DNA of 64,000 nt from Aradus depressus (lineage: Eukaryota; Arthropoda; Insecta; Hemiptera; Aradidae). The notes beneath the pieces are model-generated. The model was not told the origin of the DNA. It saw only the letters and a program-made list of their open reading frames with translations, and searched no databases. A program made the translations under genes and the position numbers. Of the stretch, positions 21,061 through 31,758 are shown one piece after another (position 1 is the stretch's first letter; every line of letters starts with the position of its first letter). The DNA lies in contig OY759223.1 of assembly GCA_963662175.1 (NCBI GenBank), forward strand, positions 23,103,460 to 23,167,459. Direction: 5' to 3'.

Positions 21061-21631
21061 CCTACTCGGATTTTTTCACGATTATCATACATCCTATAGC
21101 TATAAGAAAATAAAAAATTACATAAATAACAAAACAAAAATATTAACATTTATCTATTTGCCAAGTTTAAGATTTTTAAGACAATCTAGTTTCCGAGATA
21201 TCCGCTGTAACGAACAGACAACTGAGCGTTTGTATAAGGGTTCCCTTTTAGGCTTGTGTATTCGGAACCCTGAAAATATCTACATATATAAATATATATA
21301 TATTTTTTTTAAAATTTTTGTATGATATTCCACCTACTCACTTCTGAGGCTCATTTGAATAATGAAGACAGGTTGATACGGCTCATTTTCACATTCCCTC
21401 CACCTCCTATTATTACGCACGACCAGTTACTGGACATTGATTTCAGTTGATTTGTGAATTATCTGTTCTTAGTAGTATATAATATATATATATGCGGCTT
21501 ATATACATATTTTTTAATTTTTACCGTGTCGCCCCTTGAGGGTGTTCGAAATAAAAAAAACAAAAAAAAAAAACAGGTCAACATTAACCAGTGCAGCCAG
21601 ACCCCCAAAAAAGTAAAATTTGAAAAAATAA
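21061..21631. other. AT-rich spacer
   Basis: TA-rich tracts; no gene found. Confidence 0.4.
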
Positions 21632-22085
21632 TTTTCATAAGTTTTTATTAATCAGACTCAACAAATTAAAATTTTTTTTGCATTATTATCGAATTACTGA
21701 TGAAATTCTAGAGTCTATGGAGGGTATTGGGCCAAAAGGGGGCCCTAAAGAGCCTTTTTAATGTCCTTTAAAATTGACTGATCCTTTCGAAAAAGATTTT
21801 TATTTTTGAAGAAAGTGAAACTTTTGAAATTTTGCTTTTGTGAGCTTTAGTGGCACGGGTTAATGTTGTTAAAATTAATTAAAATTGTTAAAATTGATAA
21901 AATTAATTAAAATTGATAAAATTAATTAAATTGTTAAAATTAATTACAGTTGTTAAAATGAATTAAAATTGTTAAAATTAAATAAAATAAAAAATTATAT
22001 TTAAAATAGTTAACTCAAAAAATTAAAAAAAATGTTTTTTAATTTGTTGAGTCTGATTAATAAAAGCTCATGAAAATCCTTATAT
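21632..22085. repeat. 50-bp inverted repeat around a 10-bp-period AT array
   Basis: tttttattaatcagactcaa (about 21648) is mirrored by ttgagtctgattaataaaag (about 22045). Between them 21870-22000 repeats aaaattgttaaaattaatt-like words. The pair may be ends of an unclassified element, but no target duplication was seen. Confidence 0.45.
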
Positions 22086-22887
22086 TCTTTTGTCGCTTTG
22101 CTGAATTTGTACAGACTGAATTTGTTATTCGGTTTCTAATTCATATCTAAATGTGGCAAGAAATAAAAAAAAAAAAAGTGTAAATTATTTTTCTCAGAAT
22201 GGCATTTTGCGGTCAGCATGACGGCAATTTGAGAGCCATGATCTTTTTGACCCGATAATATCAGTGGCTATGCCCTACCATTTTGACCTGAAGGAAGGTG
22301 TGACTCCTCCCATCCCGATTTGGAGGTTGGTCCTTCAACATATTTCAGTCTGACAGAAATAAAAATCCATTTTTCATGTTCTTTGTATTTTTTGATTTAT
22401 GTTGCCTGATGCGCCGCGAATACAGAAGCGAAAAATAACTCTCATGCGAAAGAAATTAATCAGAAAAAAAAAAATGTGCCATGAGAAATTATACAGTTCA
22501 TAAAGATAACAGCACGGGACTGAAAGGAGTATTTTTTTACTTGTTTTTTTTTTTTTTTTTTTTTTTTCCTTTTTAACTAACTATAACTCTTAATAAATCG
22601 AAAAATATAATTCATTTTAAATATGTCGTTTCTTTAAATGTCAATTTACTTTTGGTTGCCATCCTATGTCTGTTAATTAATGAGTGAATTTAAAGAAATA
22701 ATTAATTTAGCGAAGTTTCGAATAATTAATAATTTTTACACAAACCATGAATTATTGTGAATTCCCACTCAATGTAAAGTTATCGAGGGGTGGAAACTGA
22801 CAGACTTTGTAATGAAATAAGTTTCCGCTCTTCCTCTAAACTCTTTTTAGTGTTCCATCCATAGCAAAACGGAACACTTATGGAATC
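22086..22887. other. Unassigned sequence
   Basis: Poly-T run near 22545. No gene or element identified. Confidence 0.4.
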
Positions 22888-22921
22888 CTGGGCACAGACA
22901 TTTTCAGCTTTATATATATGA
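22888..22921 (-). mobile_element. Helitron 5'-end fragment
   Basis: The minus strand reads TCATATATATAAAGCTGAAA then ATGTCTGTGC, the same first 30 bases as the full Helitrons, but the sequence beyond differs. Confidence 0.6.
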
Positions 22922-23114
22922 AGTTATCCTCAACCATAATGCGTATTAACGCATGAAAGATCTTCATTTTCTTCTCCTGAGTCTGCTTTTTATGTTCTCA
23001 ATTATTTTCTTTGTTTTTTATTTATTTTTTATTATGTCTGTAAGGTCACTTTGTATATGTCTCCAATCTCTTGCAATAAGATCCATGTATCTTCCTATGC
23101 ATTAAAGAATTATT

Positions 23115-23360
23115 AATATTATTACATTCATTTTATCGACAGTTATTAGTTTTTGAGTTAAACCTCCCCTCTAATCAATAGATGTCGTCATTAGAGGATT
23201 CTGGATTCACATATACAATTTCAAGCCGATACATCCATTCTATCGGGAGTTGTGTCACAGACATACATTTTTTTTTCATATTTGGAATTTGCAGATCGAA
23301 TAACGTGAAATTCCGTATCGAATTTATGACCGATTACATAACTTTCTCTATACTTATTTA
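23115..23360 (-). repeat. Family A fragment, minus
   Basis: attttatcgacagttattag, gatgtcgtcattagaggatt, and cgattacataactttctcta at the 5' side. Confidence 0.7.
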
Positions 23361-23850
23361 AAATATATATATATAAATATATAAACGGAGTTCTTTAATT
23401 TCTCACTTTAAGTATACTTTTTATCAGGCAGCTGCATTGAAATCTCTTGCCAATCTCATTGAAGGATCTTGGTTTTAAGTTTTACAATATTACCACATTT
23501 TTCTGCAAAATGCCAACAACCACTGAAAAATGGGAATTTTTTTCTGTCATAGATTATCTTTGCCTTACCCAACTTGTAACATTCTAAAAACTAAAAAATA
23601 AAATTTATCTACCTGCTTATCGGTCCTTCAGATATAAGGCAATAAAAAATTAACTATATCTATATTGATCTCAAAATATGCTTAAAAAATAGCCAAAACA
23701 TGCTCGAAAAAAAAAAAAAAAAAAAATCGCAAAATAAAAGTGTTTACAGTTCTCAACAAGTTTTTCTCAATTCTCGTTGTTTCTTCCCCAGTTCTGTACT
23801 CATGTACTGTCAGTTCGAAAGCGCATATTGAAAAAAATATCTATTACCTA
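23361..23850. other. AT-rich spacer
   Basis: No gene seen. Poly-A run at about 23710. Confidence 0.4.
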
Positions 23851-24375
23851 AGATGGCACCGGTAGCTCAATGGTATGCGCGGTTGCTTACTGAGCTCACA
23901 TAACTTTTTTTGTTTGTTTTTTTTGGGCAAATCACCCGGCCCGATATCGTCGGGGGAGAGGTAGGTACATATGTTACTTGGATATTTACGTATAATGTTT
24001 GGATATTTACATATATGTTATTTGGATATTAACATTTTATATATAATTAACATTTTTGTTGCGATGGATGTCTGGAGGTGACAGCCTCTGGGCGAGCTCA
24101 CATAACCCGGCCGAGGTCCTTACTTTATTTTATCTGGGAGGTAAAATAAACTTTAAAACGCCGTCCATCGGATGAGAGGTTAAACGTTGATCCTGAACCT
24201 GTACGAGTGTCAGGTACTCGTTAAACCCCTATGTGAATAAAAATTTAGAATTGACAAAATTTAGGATATCCATAGTAGTGTCGGGCTAATGTTCACCAGA
24301 ATGACGAAATAGCGCTCTGGTAGTGGGCGATATGACCTTGTAGTTAGAGCCCTGTATGAGTCATAATAACTAACT
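23851..24375 (+). mobile_element. SINE with nested retroposon
   Basis: Older SINE copy with flanking cctaagatgg on both sides. Its head is interrupted after gagctcacataac by a 189-bp insertion. Body changes (ccgtccatcggatgagagg) show age. The tail is ataactaactaacc. Confidence 0.85.
23905..24093 (-). mobile_element. Short poly-A retroposon inside SINE
   Basis: Flanked by gagctcacataac at 23892-23904 and 24094-24106 (13 bp). Its plus-strand left end is a T-rich tract, so on the minus strand it ends in an A-rich tail and starts gcccagaggctgtcacctcc. The interior has a repeated ttggatatttac word. Parent family unknown. Confidence 0.7.
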
Positions 24376-24470
24376 AACCTAAGATGGTAAAGTTATCCTT
24401 TAACTGATTCCACCATAGGTTATCATATTTAAAAACAATGAAATAATATATTGGGGGAGGGGGGGAAGTG

Positions 24471-24822
24471 TTAGGTTAGGTTAGGTTTTATGACTCATGC
24501 CCGGGCTTTAACTACGAGGTCATATCACCTACTACCAGAGCGCTCTTTTGTCACTCTGGTGGACATGAGCCCGACTCTACTGTGGAAATCCTAAATTTTG
24601 CATACTCTAAATTTTTTATTCACCTAGGGCAGGGGTCTTTAACGAGTACCTGACATTGTACAGGCTCGGGACCATCGCTTAACGTCCCATCCGGAGGACG
24701 GCGTGCTTAAGTTTATTTTACCTCCCAGATAAAATAAACTAAGGGCCTCGGTCGGGTTTCGAACCTACGTTCTTGAGCTCAGAAGCCAAGCACGCATACC
24801 ACTGAGCAACCGGCGTCCTCAC
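24471..24822 (-). mobile_element. SINE fused head-to-head with jockey RT
   Basis: Full SINE in minus orientation with ttaggttaggttagg at its tail. Its head abuts the jockey RT fragment. The junction is the same as in the chimeric insertion at 7396-8132. Confidence 0.85.
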
Positions 24823-25369
24823 TTAGACTATTGTACAGTATTTTGAATAGGCGTTCTAAATTATCTACTCGACAAAAACTGAATTGTTATACCTATCTTC
24901 TCCGACCTCTCTGGACCTATGGCTTATTTATATATGGTACAGCCAAGACTTCGAACATCAAAAGAATACAGGTATTTCAATCCAAGTCTCTCCGACTGAT
25001 CACGCAATGCCCACCATACGTTAGCAACAAGACTTTACACCCCGACTTCAACATCACACCCATAGACTCAAGCATTAAACATTTGTACCAACGTTTTTAC
25101 ACCAAAATTTATTTACACACCAATCCGGAAGTTCGCAAAATCTTAAATACAAATTTACCCCACAATCCCCCAAGAAGATTAAAGAGAGTTTGGCATGGAG
25201 ATCTGTTGTGAAGTGATGTCATGAGGGTTCACCGCTGGCTGTTTTTCCTCTCTCAAGCCTTTCATGTCATATTTATTTATATTATGTTTGTATAGTATAT
25301 GTCAGCCCAGCCTCCGGTTGTGCACTTTTTTGCATAGTTGCGGCTTAAAATAAATAAATACAAAAAAAA
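24823..25369 (+). pseudogene. Jockey-like RT C-terminus with 3' UTR and poly-A
   Basis: A 126-residue frame (24831-25211) reads RSKLSTRQKLNCYTYLLRPL, FIYGTAKTSNIKRIQVFQ and PPRRLKRVWHGDLL then a stop. This is the thumb and C-terminal end of a jockey-like ORF2. A 160-bp 3' UTR follows, ending in aataaataaatacaaaaaaa. It is 5' truncated at the SINE junction and needs no frameshift in the part kept. Confidence 0.8.
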
Positions 25370-26139
25370 AGAAAATTATCTTTCCTCTTCATAACTCTCT
25401 TCTCAAAACAGTTTTACTTTAATATGTTTTGTCTACTTGCACATAAGTTTTTTAGGAAGAATATATTAGGGTACACCAAGATCTTATGATTATAATCCAA
25501 AAAGGAAATTTTATTAAAATAAAAATAAAAAATAAATAAAAAATAAAAAACATTGAAGGCGAACAACAGACTTCATTCCATATGCCAATCACTTTTCTTT
25601 TTTGCACTGAATACATAATTCATATTAAAAATAATAAACATCCCCAATATTATTATACTTTTTATTATTTTTATTACATTTTTTAAATTTTTTGTTGTTA
25701 TAATGACACATAATGATCAAACTGTACATTCATTATCAAACCAATTATATATTTAAAGGCTTACTTACATGTAATTTAAATTGATAATGTATCTAGTCTT
25801 TTAGTGTGGAAAATAAATGAAGGAATTATTTATTTATTTCAAAGGATTTGGAATAAGCACTTCTTAAACCCCCATCCTAGCGTAACCTCTGGAACCTCAG
25901 AACACTCACCACCACCAAATATTTTATATATATATATATATATTTGGTGGGTTGGTGTTTTACACCTAGGGACCTAAGCACCCAGTGCTCTTATCCCTTC
26001 CCTGGAAGCGCTAGGCTTCCCCCTTATTATATTACCTGTATGTTTATACTACCTGAACTAAGCCCTTCATGAAGTGCTCAGTCTCCCAGTTTCCTTAATG
26101 AACCTGAGAATGCTCCCGTGGTCCAATCTTCTAAAATTC
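25370..26139. other. AT-rich spacer
   Basis: (TA)n tract at 25925; no gene recognised. Confidence 0.4.
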
Positions 26140-26395
26140 TCCTCTGTTAAATATTTTTTATATGTGATAAGATATTTGGGGGACGAGATTTTTCGGGTTT
26201 TCAACGCAACAGCGTCATCATCATCATGGTACATTCTACCCACACAGCACAGCGGTTAAAGGACCTTTGTGCCAGTTGTCCTTTAATCGCTGTGCTATGT
26301 GAATGGGATGTACCACTGATGATTGAAAACCGGTTCTGGTCAAAATAAAACAGTGGGAAGACAACCTTTCCTATTTCTATGAGAAATATTTTTTA
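26140..26395. repeat. Inverted pair of Penelope-like terminal fragments
   Basis: caacgcaacagcgtcatcat at 26200 (minus copy) and ccactgatgattgaaaaccg at 26305 (plus copy) flank an imperfect inverted repeat (ggtacattctaccca... / ...gggatgtacc). The 3' words aaaacagtgggaagacaacc match 17520. Hammerhead-like cores are degenerate here. Confidence 0.5.
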
Positions 26396-26429
26396 AATCA
26401 ATATGATCCTTGTAAATTTATAAAAATAT

Positions 26430-26485
26430 TGCTTACTGAGTTCAAGATCGTGGGTTCGTAGCCTGACCGAGGCACTTAGGTTTTA
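26430..26485 (+). mobile_element. SINE head fragment
   Basis: gcttactgagttcaagatcg, tgggttcgtagcctgaccga and a truncated tail. Confidence 0.65.
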
Positions 26486-26799
26486 CTTCCCCATCTTATG
26501 GTGAACCTCTAGCGCCCCTAGTAACAGTTATAAGAACTATCTTTCTATATGGAATTCTTCATTGATCTGTATTATTCTCTCAATTGTGCCAACAGACGTA
26601 AGCCAATAAAATGGACGATCTTCTTGGTGATTGAATGGGTGTGGGTGTGAGTTATGATTTATGAGTGGGCCAGCCTGCTCCTGGTCCAACCTCTTCTTGA
26701 CAGACAATAGATATGGACTGTCCCAAGCATGTCAGAGTGCTGGAGTGAGCCAGCAGTTCCCATTGAACACTTCCGTCAGCATGACCAACCAGTCTCATT

Positions 26800-26882
26800 T
26801 CAATGAGCTGGCTCCGACCTCCTGCTGGGCACACTCCTCCCAGCCCCATCAGCCAATATGTCTCGGACCAGACTCATTAGCA
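26800..26882 (-). CDS. Possible terminal exon of a host gene
   Basis: Minus strand: an acceptor-like CAG precedes 26882. The next 83 nt read as LMSLVRDILADGAG then RSVPSRRSEPAH and stop at 26800-26802. It enters with 2 nt, which fits an upstream exon (27063-27176) that leaves 1 nt, giving a continuous frame across a 180-nt intron. Base composition is less AT-rich than the surroundings, and it matches none of the repeats here. The polypyrimidine tract is about 25 nt upstream rather than adjacent. The gene is not recognised. Confidence 0.35.
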
Positions 26883-27062
26883 CTGCTTTATTATACTCAA
26901 TTGTACACTTGGAATAAGGAAATATATATACAGTAATAACATGCTGAGAAATGTATTAACAGGTTGAGAGATTGACTGTCTAGACCAGGCATTTGAATCG
27001 CTCAGGATCCCAATTAATTCTATACAAAAAAAAGAAAAAAATACATATAATGGAATCCAGAC

Positions 27063-27176
27063 CTGAAGGACGAAGAGGAAGACGAAGGTCCATGAGTTGA
27101 ATGATGTTCAGCTGCAGGACAGAAGTATGGCGTTCAAATTCCAGAGGTTCCGATGCATTGAGCAGAGTCCCAAGCA
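27063..27176 (-). CDS. Possible internal exon of a host gene
   Basis: The minus strand shows a strong acceptor (ttgttatttttttag) before 27176 and CAG|gtctgg after 27063. The 114 nt between are open in one frame: LGTLLNASEPLEFERH, TSVLQLNIIQLMDLRL, PLRPS. Both borders are phase 1, compatible with the next candidate exon at 26882-26800. The donor beyond +2 is weak. Not recognised as any family, and it could be an unrelated old insertion. Confidence 0.4.
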
Positions 27177-27212
27177 CTAAAAAAATAACAAGACATTCTT
27201 ATACCAAATTCA

Positions 27213-27570
27213 TTTCATACTAGCAGTTAGTTATTATGACTCATGCCCGGGCTTTCATATCGCCTACTACCAGAGCGCTCTTTCGTCACTCTGTTGGACA
27301 TGAGCCCGACTCTACTGTGGGAGTCCTAAATTTTGCCTACCCTAAATATTTATTCACCTAGGGTAGGAGTCTTTAACGAGTTCCTGACATCGTACAGGCT
27401 CGGGACCATCGCTTAACGTCCGATCCGAAGGACGTCGTGCTTAAGTTTATTTTACCTCGCAGATAAAATAAACTAAGGGCCTCGGTCGGGTTTCGAACCT
27501 ACGATCTTGAGCTCAGAAGGCAAGCACGCAAACCATTGAGCTACGGGCGTCCCTTATTTTCATACTAGCA
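27213..27570 (-). mobile_element. SINE with 13-bp target-site duplication
   Basis: SINE 27226-27557 flanked by tttcatactagca at 27213-27225 and 27558-27570. The tail on this strand is short (gttagttattatgac side). A deletion removes part of 'actacgaggt' near 27256. Confidence 0.9.
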
Positions 27571-27763
27571 TTACTGAGTATATGAAAGTAATGTAATGGC
27601 GTCAACGGGTTTCTTTGCATCATTGTATATGATTTTAAAAGTGACTTTCATATAAGCAGTAATGTTAATGAAATGAATTTAAAAGGAGGGTGAAAGAAAG
27701 AGAATAATCTATACAAAGGTCTTTTTTTTTTTTTAAATAACAGTTATCAATAATAGTAGTTAC
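27571..27763. other. Unassigned spacer
   Basis: No gene recognised. Confidence 0.4.
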
Positions 27764-28214
27764 TGTGACTCATGCCCGGGCATTAACTACGAGCTCGTAT
27801 AGTCTATTATGAGCGTTCTTTCGTCGCTTTGTTGGACATGAGCACGACTCTACAATGGGAATCCTAAATTTTGGATGCCCTAAATTTTTATTCAGATCTA
27901 AATTAACACATGTGAGCGGATCAGAACTTCGTTAGAGTGCTCACAACCGCTTAAACCTTTGTCAAGGGTAGGGGCCTGTTGCTCCAAGGCCGAGGCCTTT
28001 AGGTTTTTTAATAGTGAGGTGATAAAAATCTTGAGCACGCCGTCCTTCGGATAGGACGTTAAGCGATGGTCCCGAGTCTTTTCTCGTTAAAAGCCCCTTC
28101 CTCATTTAGGAATCCCATAGTAGAGTCGGCCTCATGTCCACTCGAGTGACGAAAGAGCGCACTGTTAGTAGGCGATATGACCTCATTAAAGCCCGGGCAT
28201 GAATCAAAATAGCT
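27764..28214. mobile_element. Two SINE fragments tail-out in inverted order
   Basis: 27764-27905 is a minus 3' half. 28000-28214 is a plus body without a normal head. The middle has gggcctgttgctccaaggcc, which recurs at 28446 (agggacctgttgctccaagg), so a further repeat is involved. Confidence 0.7.
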
Positions 28215-28882
28215 ACCATGTTGTGTTAAAACAATCCAGTAGACATAACTCCAAAGAGTTTCATGATTTAGAGACCTCTTATTGTCATTACGCCTACCTT
28301 AATAATGTTCTTATGTTTTGAATCTTAATTGTTTTCTGCCCTTGTTTCGAGTTGACAGAGACGATTTGTATCTTTATTCAACCTAAATCTGTATCTATAA
28401 AGCTCTCCCGTTGAAACCTTTGTCAGGTTACATGGGAAGGGTTAGGGACCTGTTGCTCCAAGGCCAACCAGAAGGATAAAAATAGAGAAAGAATATATTT
28501 TGGCGATATCCCAGGATGGACCGCTAAATACCTGTTATATAAAGCCATTGTGTCCTTGTATGTCCGTTTCTTTCGGAAGTTGTCCAATTTCAAGTTCACT
28601 GCATCTCTTCAATTGCAACTTGTTGTAATCATTGTTGAACATAACTTTCATGTGAATATTGACAGAAAATAATATTATCAAAATAAAGATGATCACTAGG
28701 GGAAAAATAAAAAATAAATATAAATCATATGGCTATAACAAGACATTGTTGTACCAACCATGTTTTTACAAATCACCAAATCGATCATAGGGAAGGGGGA
28801 TTACAGATCAATAAACGCCTTAGTAATGTATGATAATGTAAAGGTGACATGTAGTGAGAAGTGATTATTTCACAGATCGCAA
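28215..28882. other. Unassigned AT-rich sequence
   Basis: Holds the second copy of the cctgttgctccaagg word. No gene seen. Confidence 0.4.
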
Positions 28883-29064
28883 AATACGTCACAGGAGCTA
28901 TCAGGTCACGGCGACTTCAGCGCCAAGATCTTCTTCTTTAAGAGGAAGAACAGCCCTGCCTGCTCGTGTGGCGGCGTCGAGACTGCGGAACACGTAGTCC
29001 TCGAATGCCCGGTATACGACGGGCCTAGGGTGGCGCTGATTCGCCAGACAGGATCGTATCTGGG

Positions 29065-30207
29065 ACTGGACCTAGGGTTCTATCGATACCATAAAGTATC
29101 GATAATTTTATTCACGAGTAGTTTCGAATAAAACTTTCGATACTACTCAAGTATCGAATAATAAGTATCGATACCTACTCGTATCGATTGAATCGAGTTG
29201 TTCGTTACAATAATTTTAAAAAACTATAAATGTATTTAAATTTAAATAAAAATCGTATTGCATCGATTACTTCGTTATAATCAAGTTTAAACCATGTCTA
29301 ATATATGTATATATACCTATACAGTAGAGTCGGGCTCATGTCCACCAGAGTGACGAAAGAGCGCTCTGGTAGTAGGCGATATGACCTCGTAGTTAAAGCC
29401 CGGGCATGAGTCATAAAACCTAACCTAACCCTATATGAAAATAATAAAAAACACAATACAATTTGAAAGATATAGTTAAATGAGATATTGTAGTGGGCAT
29501 AAGAAACAAATAAATCAAATCGAATAAGATAAAATTATATTATTAAAAACATACTGAATGTAATAAAAAAGCTTATACAATAAACATACAATTTATTTTT
29601 ACTAAGGATATAAAACTACTGGAGACTATTCGTATTCTGACAATATTTCACTATTTTAAAACATTCTTTGCAAGTCGCTGAGATCGAAACGTTCTTAGTG
29701 TAATAAATCCACACTTTCGCCGTAGGACGAGGCGTTATAATTTGTAATGGACAAAATGGAATGTAAAAATAAAATAAAATAATGAAATCGTAATCATGTT
29801 CACGGTTCTCTTCAAAATTAAACAAACGTATACCTTCATAAACGATAAACCATTTAATGTAAAAAAGGTAAGAAATAAGGACGCGTCACACAGACTGCGT
29901 GATCACATCACACATGATCGATATATGTCATTTGTCCGTGGACCGGAATTTGAGTTCAGTATTTTACTGCAACAACAAATAAAAGAAAATTCTAAGAAAT
30001 TAAACGGTAAACGATTTTGACGAATTTATATAATTGTTTTAAATTGTTGAAATTTGAAACGAGTACTTTGAATCGATACAAGTAATACCTATTCGATACC
30101 TACTTGGTATCGAAAGAAAAGTATCGATACCAAAAGTACCTGGTGTCGGATAAAAGTATCGATACTTTACTTGTATTTACTTGTATCGATAGATCTCTAA
30201 CTGGACC
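29065..30207 (-). mobile_element. hAT transposon with 8-bp duplication and BED-finger remnant
   Basis: Element 29073-30199. The ends are tagggttctatcgatac and, inverted, tagagatctatcgatac. actggacc is duplicated at 29065-29072 and 30200-30207; 8-bp duplications are diagnostic of hAT. Subterminal regions are dense in TATCGATA. The minus strand at 29616-29740 encodes KVWIYYTKNVSISATCKEC, which fits a BED zinc finger (W-x-Y-F, then C-x2-C), the usual N-terminus of hAT transposases. The rest of the transposase is missing, and a SINE 3' part lies inside. Confidence 0.85.
29325..29437 (+). mobile_element. SINE 3' half within hAT
   Basis: Starts acagtagagtcgggctcatg and ends aaaacctaacctaaccc. 5' truncated, as expected of incomplete target-primed reverse transcription. 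Confidence 0.85.
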
Positions 30208-30384
30208 CGCCGGGACTGATGACGGAGGCTGCCTTTTGGTCGGTTCGTCTCCTCCTGGCGGAGAATCAAGAAAGCCTTCTAACCCGGTGCCTGGGGCCCC
30301 ACCGACCACCAACTTCCTCCGGCACTGGGACGCAGGCAGAACAAAACCTCCGAAAAAAGTCGTCGGTATGTCCCCAACTGTATT

Positions 30385-30845
30385 CTTCCTCAGCAAAAAT
30401 TAATCCAAGTTATTGCTCTCCCTCCAAAGACAATGGACCGTTTGGGCTAAAACTCAATATTTCACTTACTTAGTGGCTTCTCAATGCTTATATTAAAGGT
30501 TGTGTCAATACATTCATTATATCGGCTTATTAGTTATTATTGTATTTGAGTCGAGCCACCCTTCCCTTCCGGCATATTCCGCTGAAAGTTAATAAGTGTC
30601 GACCTTATAGGGCTTTGAATTCACATAGTCAATATCGTTACAATGTCAGTTTTTGACATTTGTCAGATTTGGCTGAAAATCAATAGGTGTCGTCGTTAGA
30701 GGTTTCTGGATACACATGTTAAATTTCGAATCGATACATTCATTCTAACAAGAGTTATGTTCGCAGACAGACATAATTTTTGGAACCACGTTGTTCGAAA
30801 ACATTAAATTCCGTTGAAAACGGGAAACTTCTTATAGTTGGGAAA
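30385..30845 (-). repeat. Family A copy, minus
   Basis: attgctctccctccaaagac, internal repeats, and ttatagttgggaaagtaaaa at the 5' end. Confidence 0.7.
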
Positions 30846-30929
30846 GTAAAATTCTGACTTCTGGCAGATTATTGTTGTTATAAGCAAGCCGGCTTTCGAG
30901 GTGACCTCATCACCAGGCCGGTGGGAATA

Positions 30930-31075
30930 CATTGAGCAAGTCGTCCTTCGGACCCAAGATGAATAAACCTAGGTAGACAATATTTAGGACTCCCACTGTA
31001 GAGTTGGGCTTAGGTCATCCAGAGTGACAAAAGAGCGCTATGGTAGTAGGCGATATGACCTGAGGTTAACCCAGA
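30930..31075 (+). mobile_element. Divergent SINE fragment
   Basis: gagcaagtcgtccttcggac, then aggactcccactgtagagtt and gtagtaggcgatatgacct. Confidence 0.65.
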
Positions 31076-31084
31076 AGAGAAGTT

Positions 31085-31165
31085 TCAGCCAAAACGGTCG
31101 ATAGAGTTTGGAGGGAGAGCGAAACGTAATCGTTGAATTCGTGCTGGCGAAGAACATACTCATAA
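31085..31165 (+). repeat. Family A 3' end fragment
   Basis: ggagggagagcgaaacgtaa and gaattcgtgctggcgaagaa. Confidence 0.6.
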
Positions 31166-31758
31166 CTATAAATTTTCCTATTATTTTTTCCTGTCAAAAT
31201 GTTTTTTAGCTACTGCATTTTGTCGATAGAAATTCAGAAAGGTGGAAAGATATTCCTAATTTGTGATCTTGAAGTGGTCCAATCCCATTTACATAAAATG
31301 GATAAAACCCATTAAAAGGCTCTGGTGACTTTAGACATTATCATGGCCAATGGATAAATAATGGATTGATAATTTTAGCGGGAGAGCATTTACAGAATTC
31401 TTAAGATTATAAATATTTTGGGGGGTCTTTTTAAATGTTGTCAATACTGCGAAATGCGTCATGGGGTGATATCGTTCATTGAACTTTCTGAACTAGGAAA
31501 AAAAAAAATAAAAACAGTTTCTTTTTGAATATCCGGTTTTTAAGGTGGTTTCAGTGACTGGCTACTAATACTAAAGCCTAGTTCGCACTCCGCTAGTAAT
31601 TTAGTAACTAAAACAATTAGAACTAACCAAATAGCGTTCGCACAGTGATAGTGACCGTAGTGCGGAACGCTTCTGATGAAAAATGAACAGGCTGCAACTC
31701 AATAAGTTTTTTTTTTTAACTTTAATTTTGTAGATGTTGATTAGCGACTGTAGATTCT
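31166..31758. other. Unassigned sequence
   Basis: Includes an inverted word pair around 31575-31660 (agtaattta... / ...). No gene identified. Confidence 0.35.

Larger units (their letters stand above)
28883..30385 (+). pseudogene. R1/I-like ORF2 C-terminus split by a hAT element
   Basis: 28883-29072 reads LSGHGDFSAKIFFFKRK then ACSCGGVETAEHVVLEC, a C-x-C...H-x4-C knuckle. After the hAT element and its duplicated site are set aside, the frame continues from 30208 with GLMTEAAFWSVRLLLAENQ with no stop at the join. This is the C-terminal tail of an R1/I-like ORF2; the RT domain is missing. GC content is high for this window. Confidence 0.8.

Noticed and set aside
21870..22010. AT array as replication origin or attachment region
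   Set aside because: Sequence alone (aaaattgttaaaattaatt-type words) cannot support such a role.
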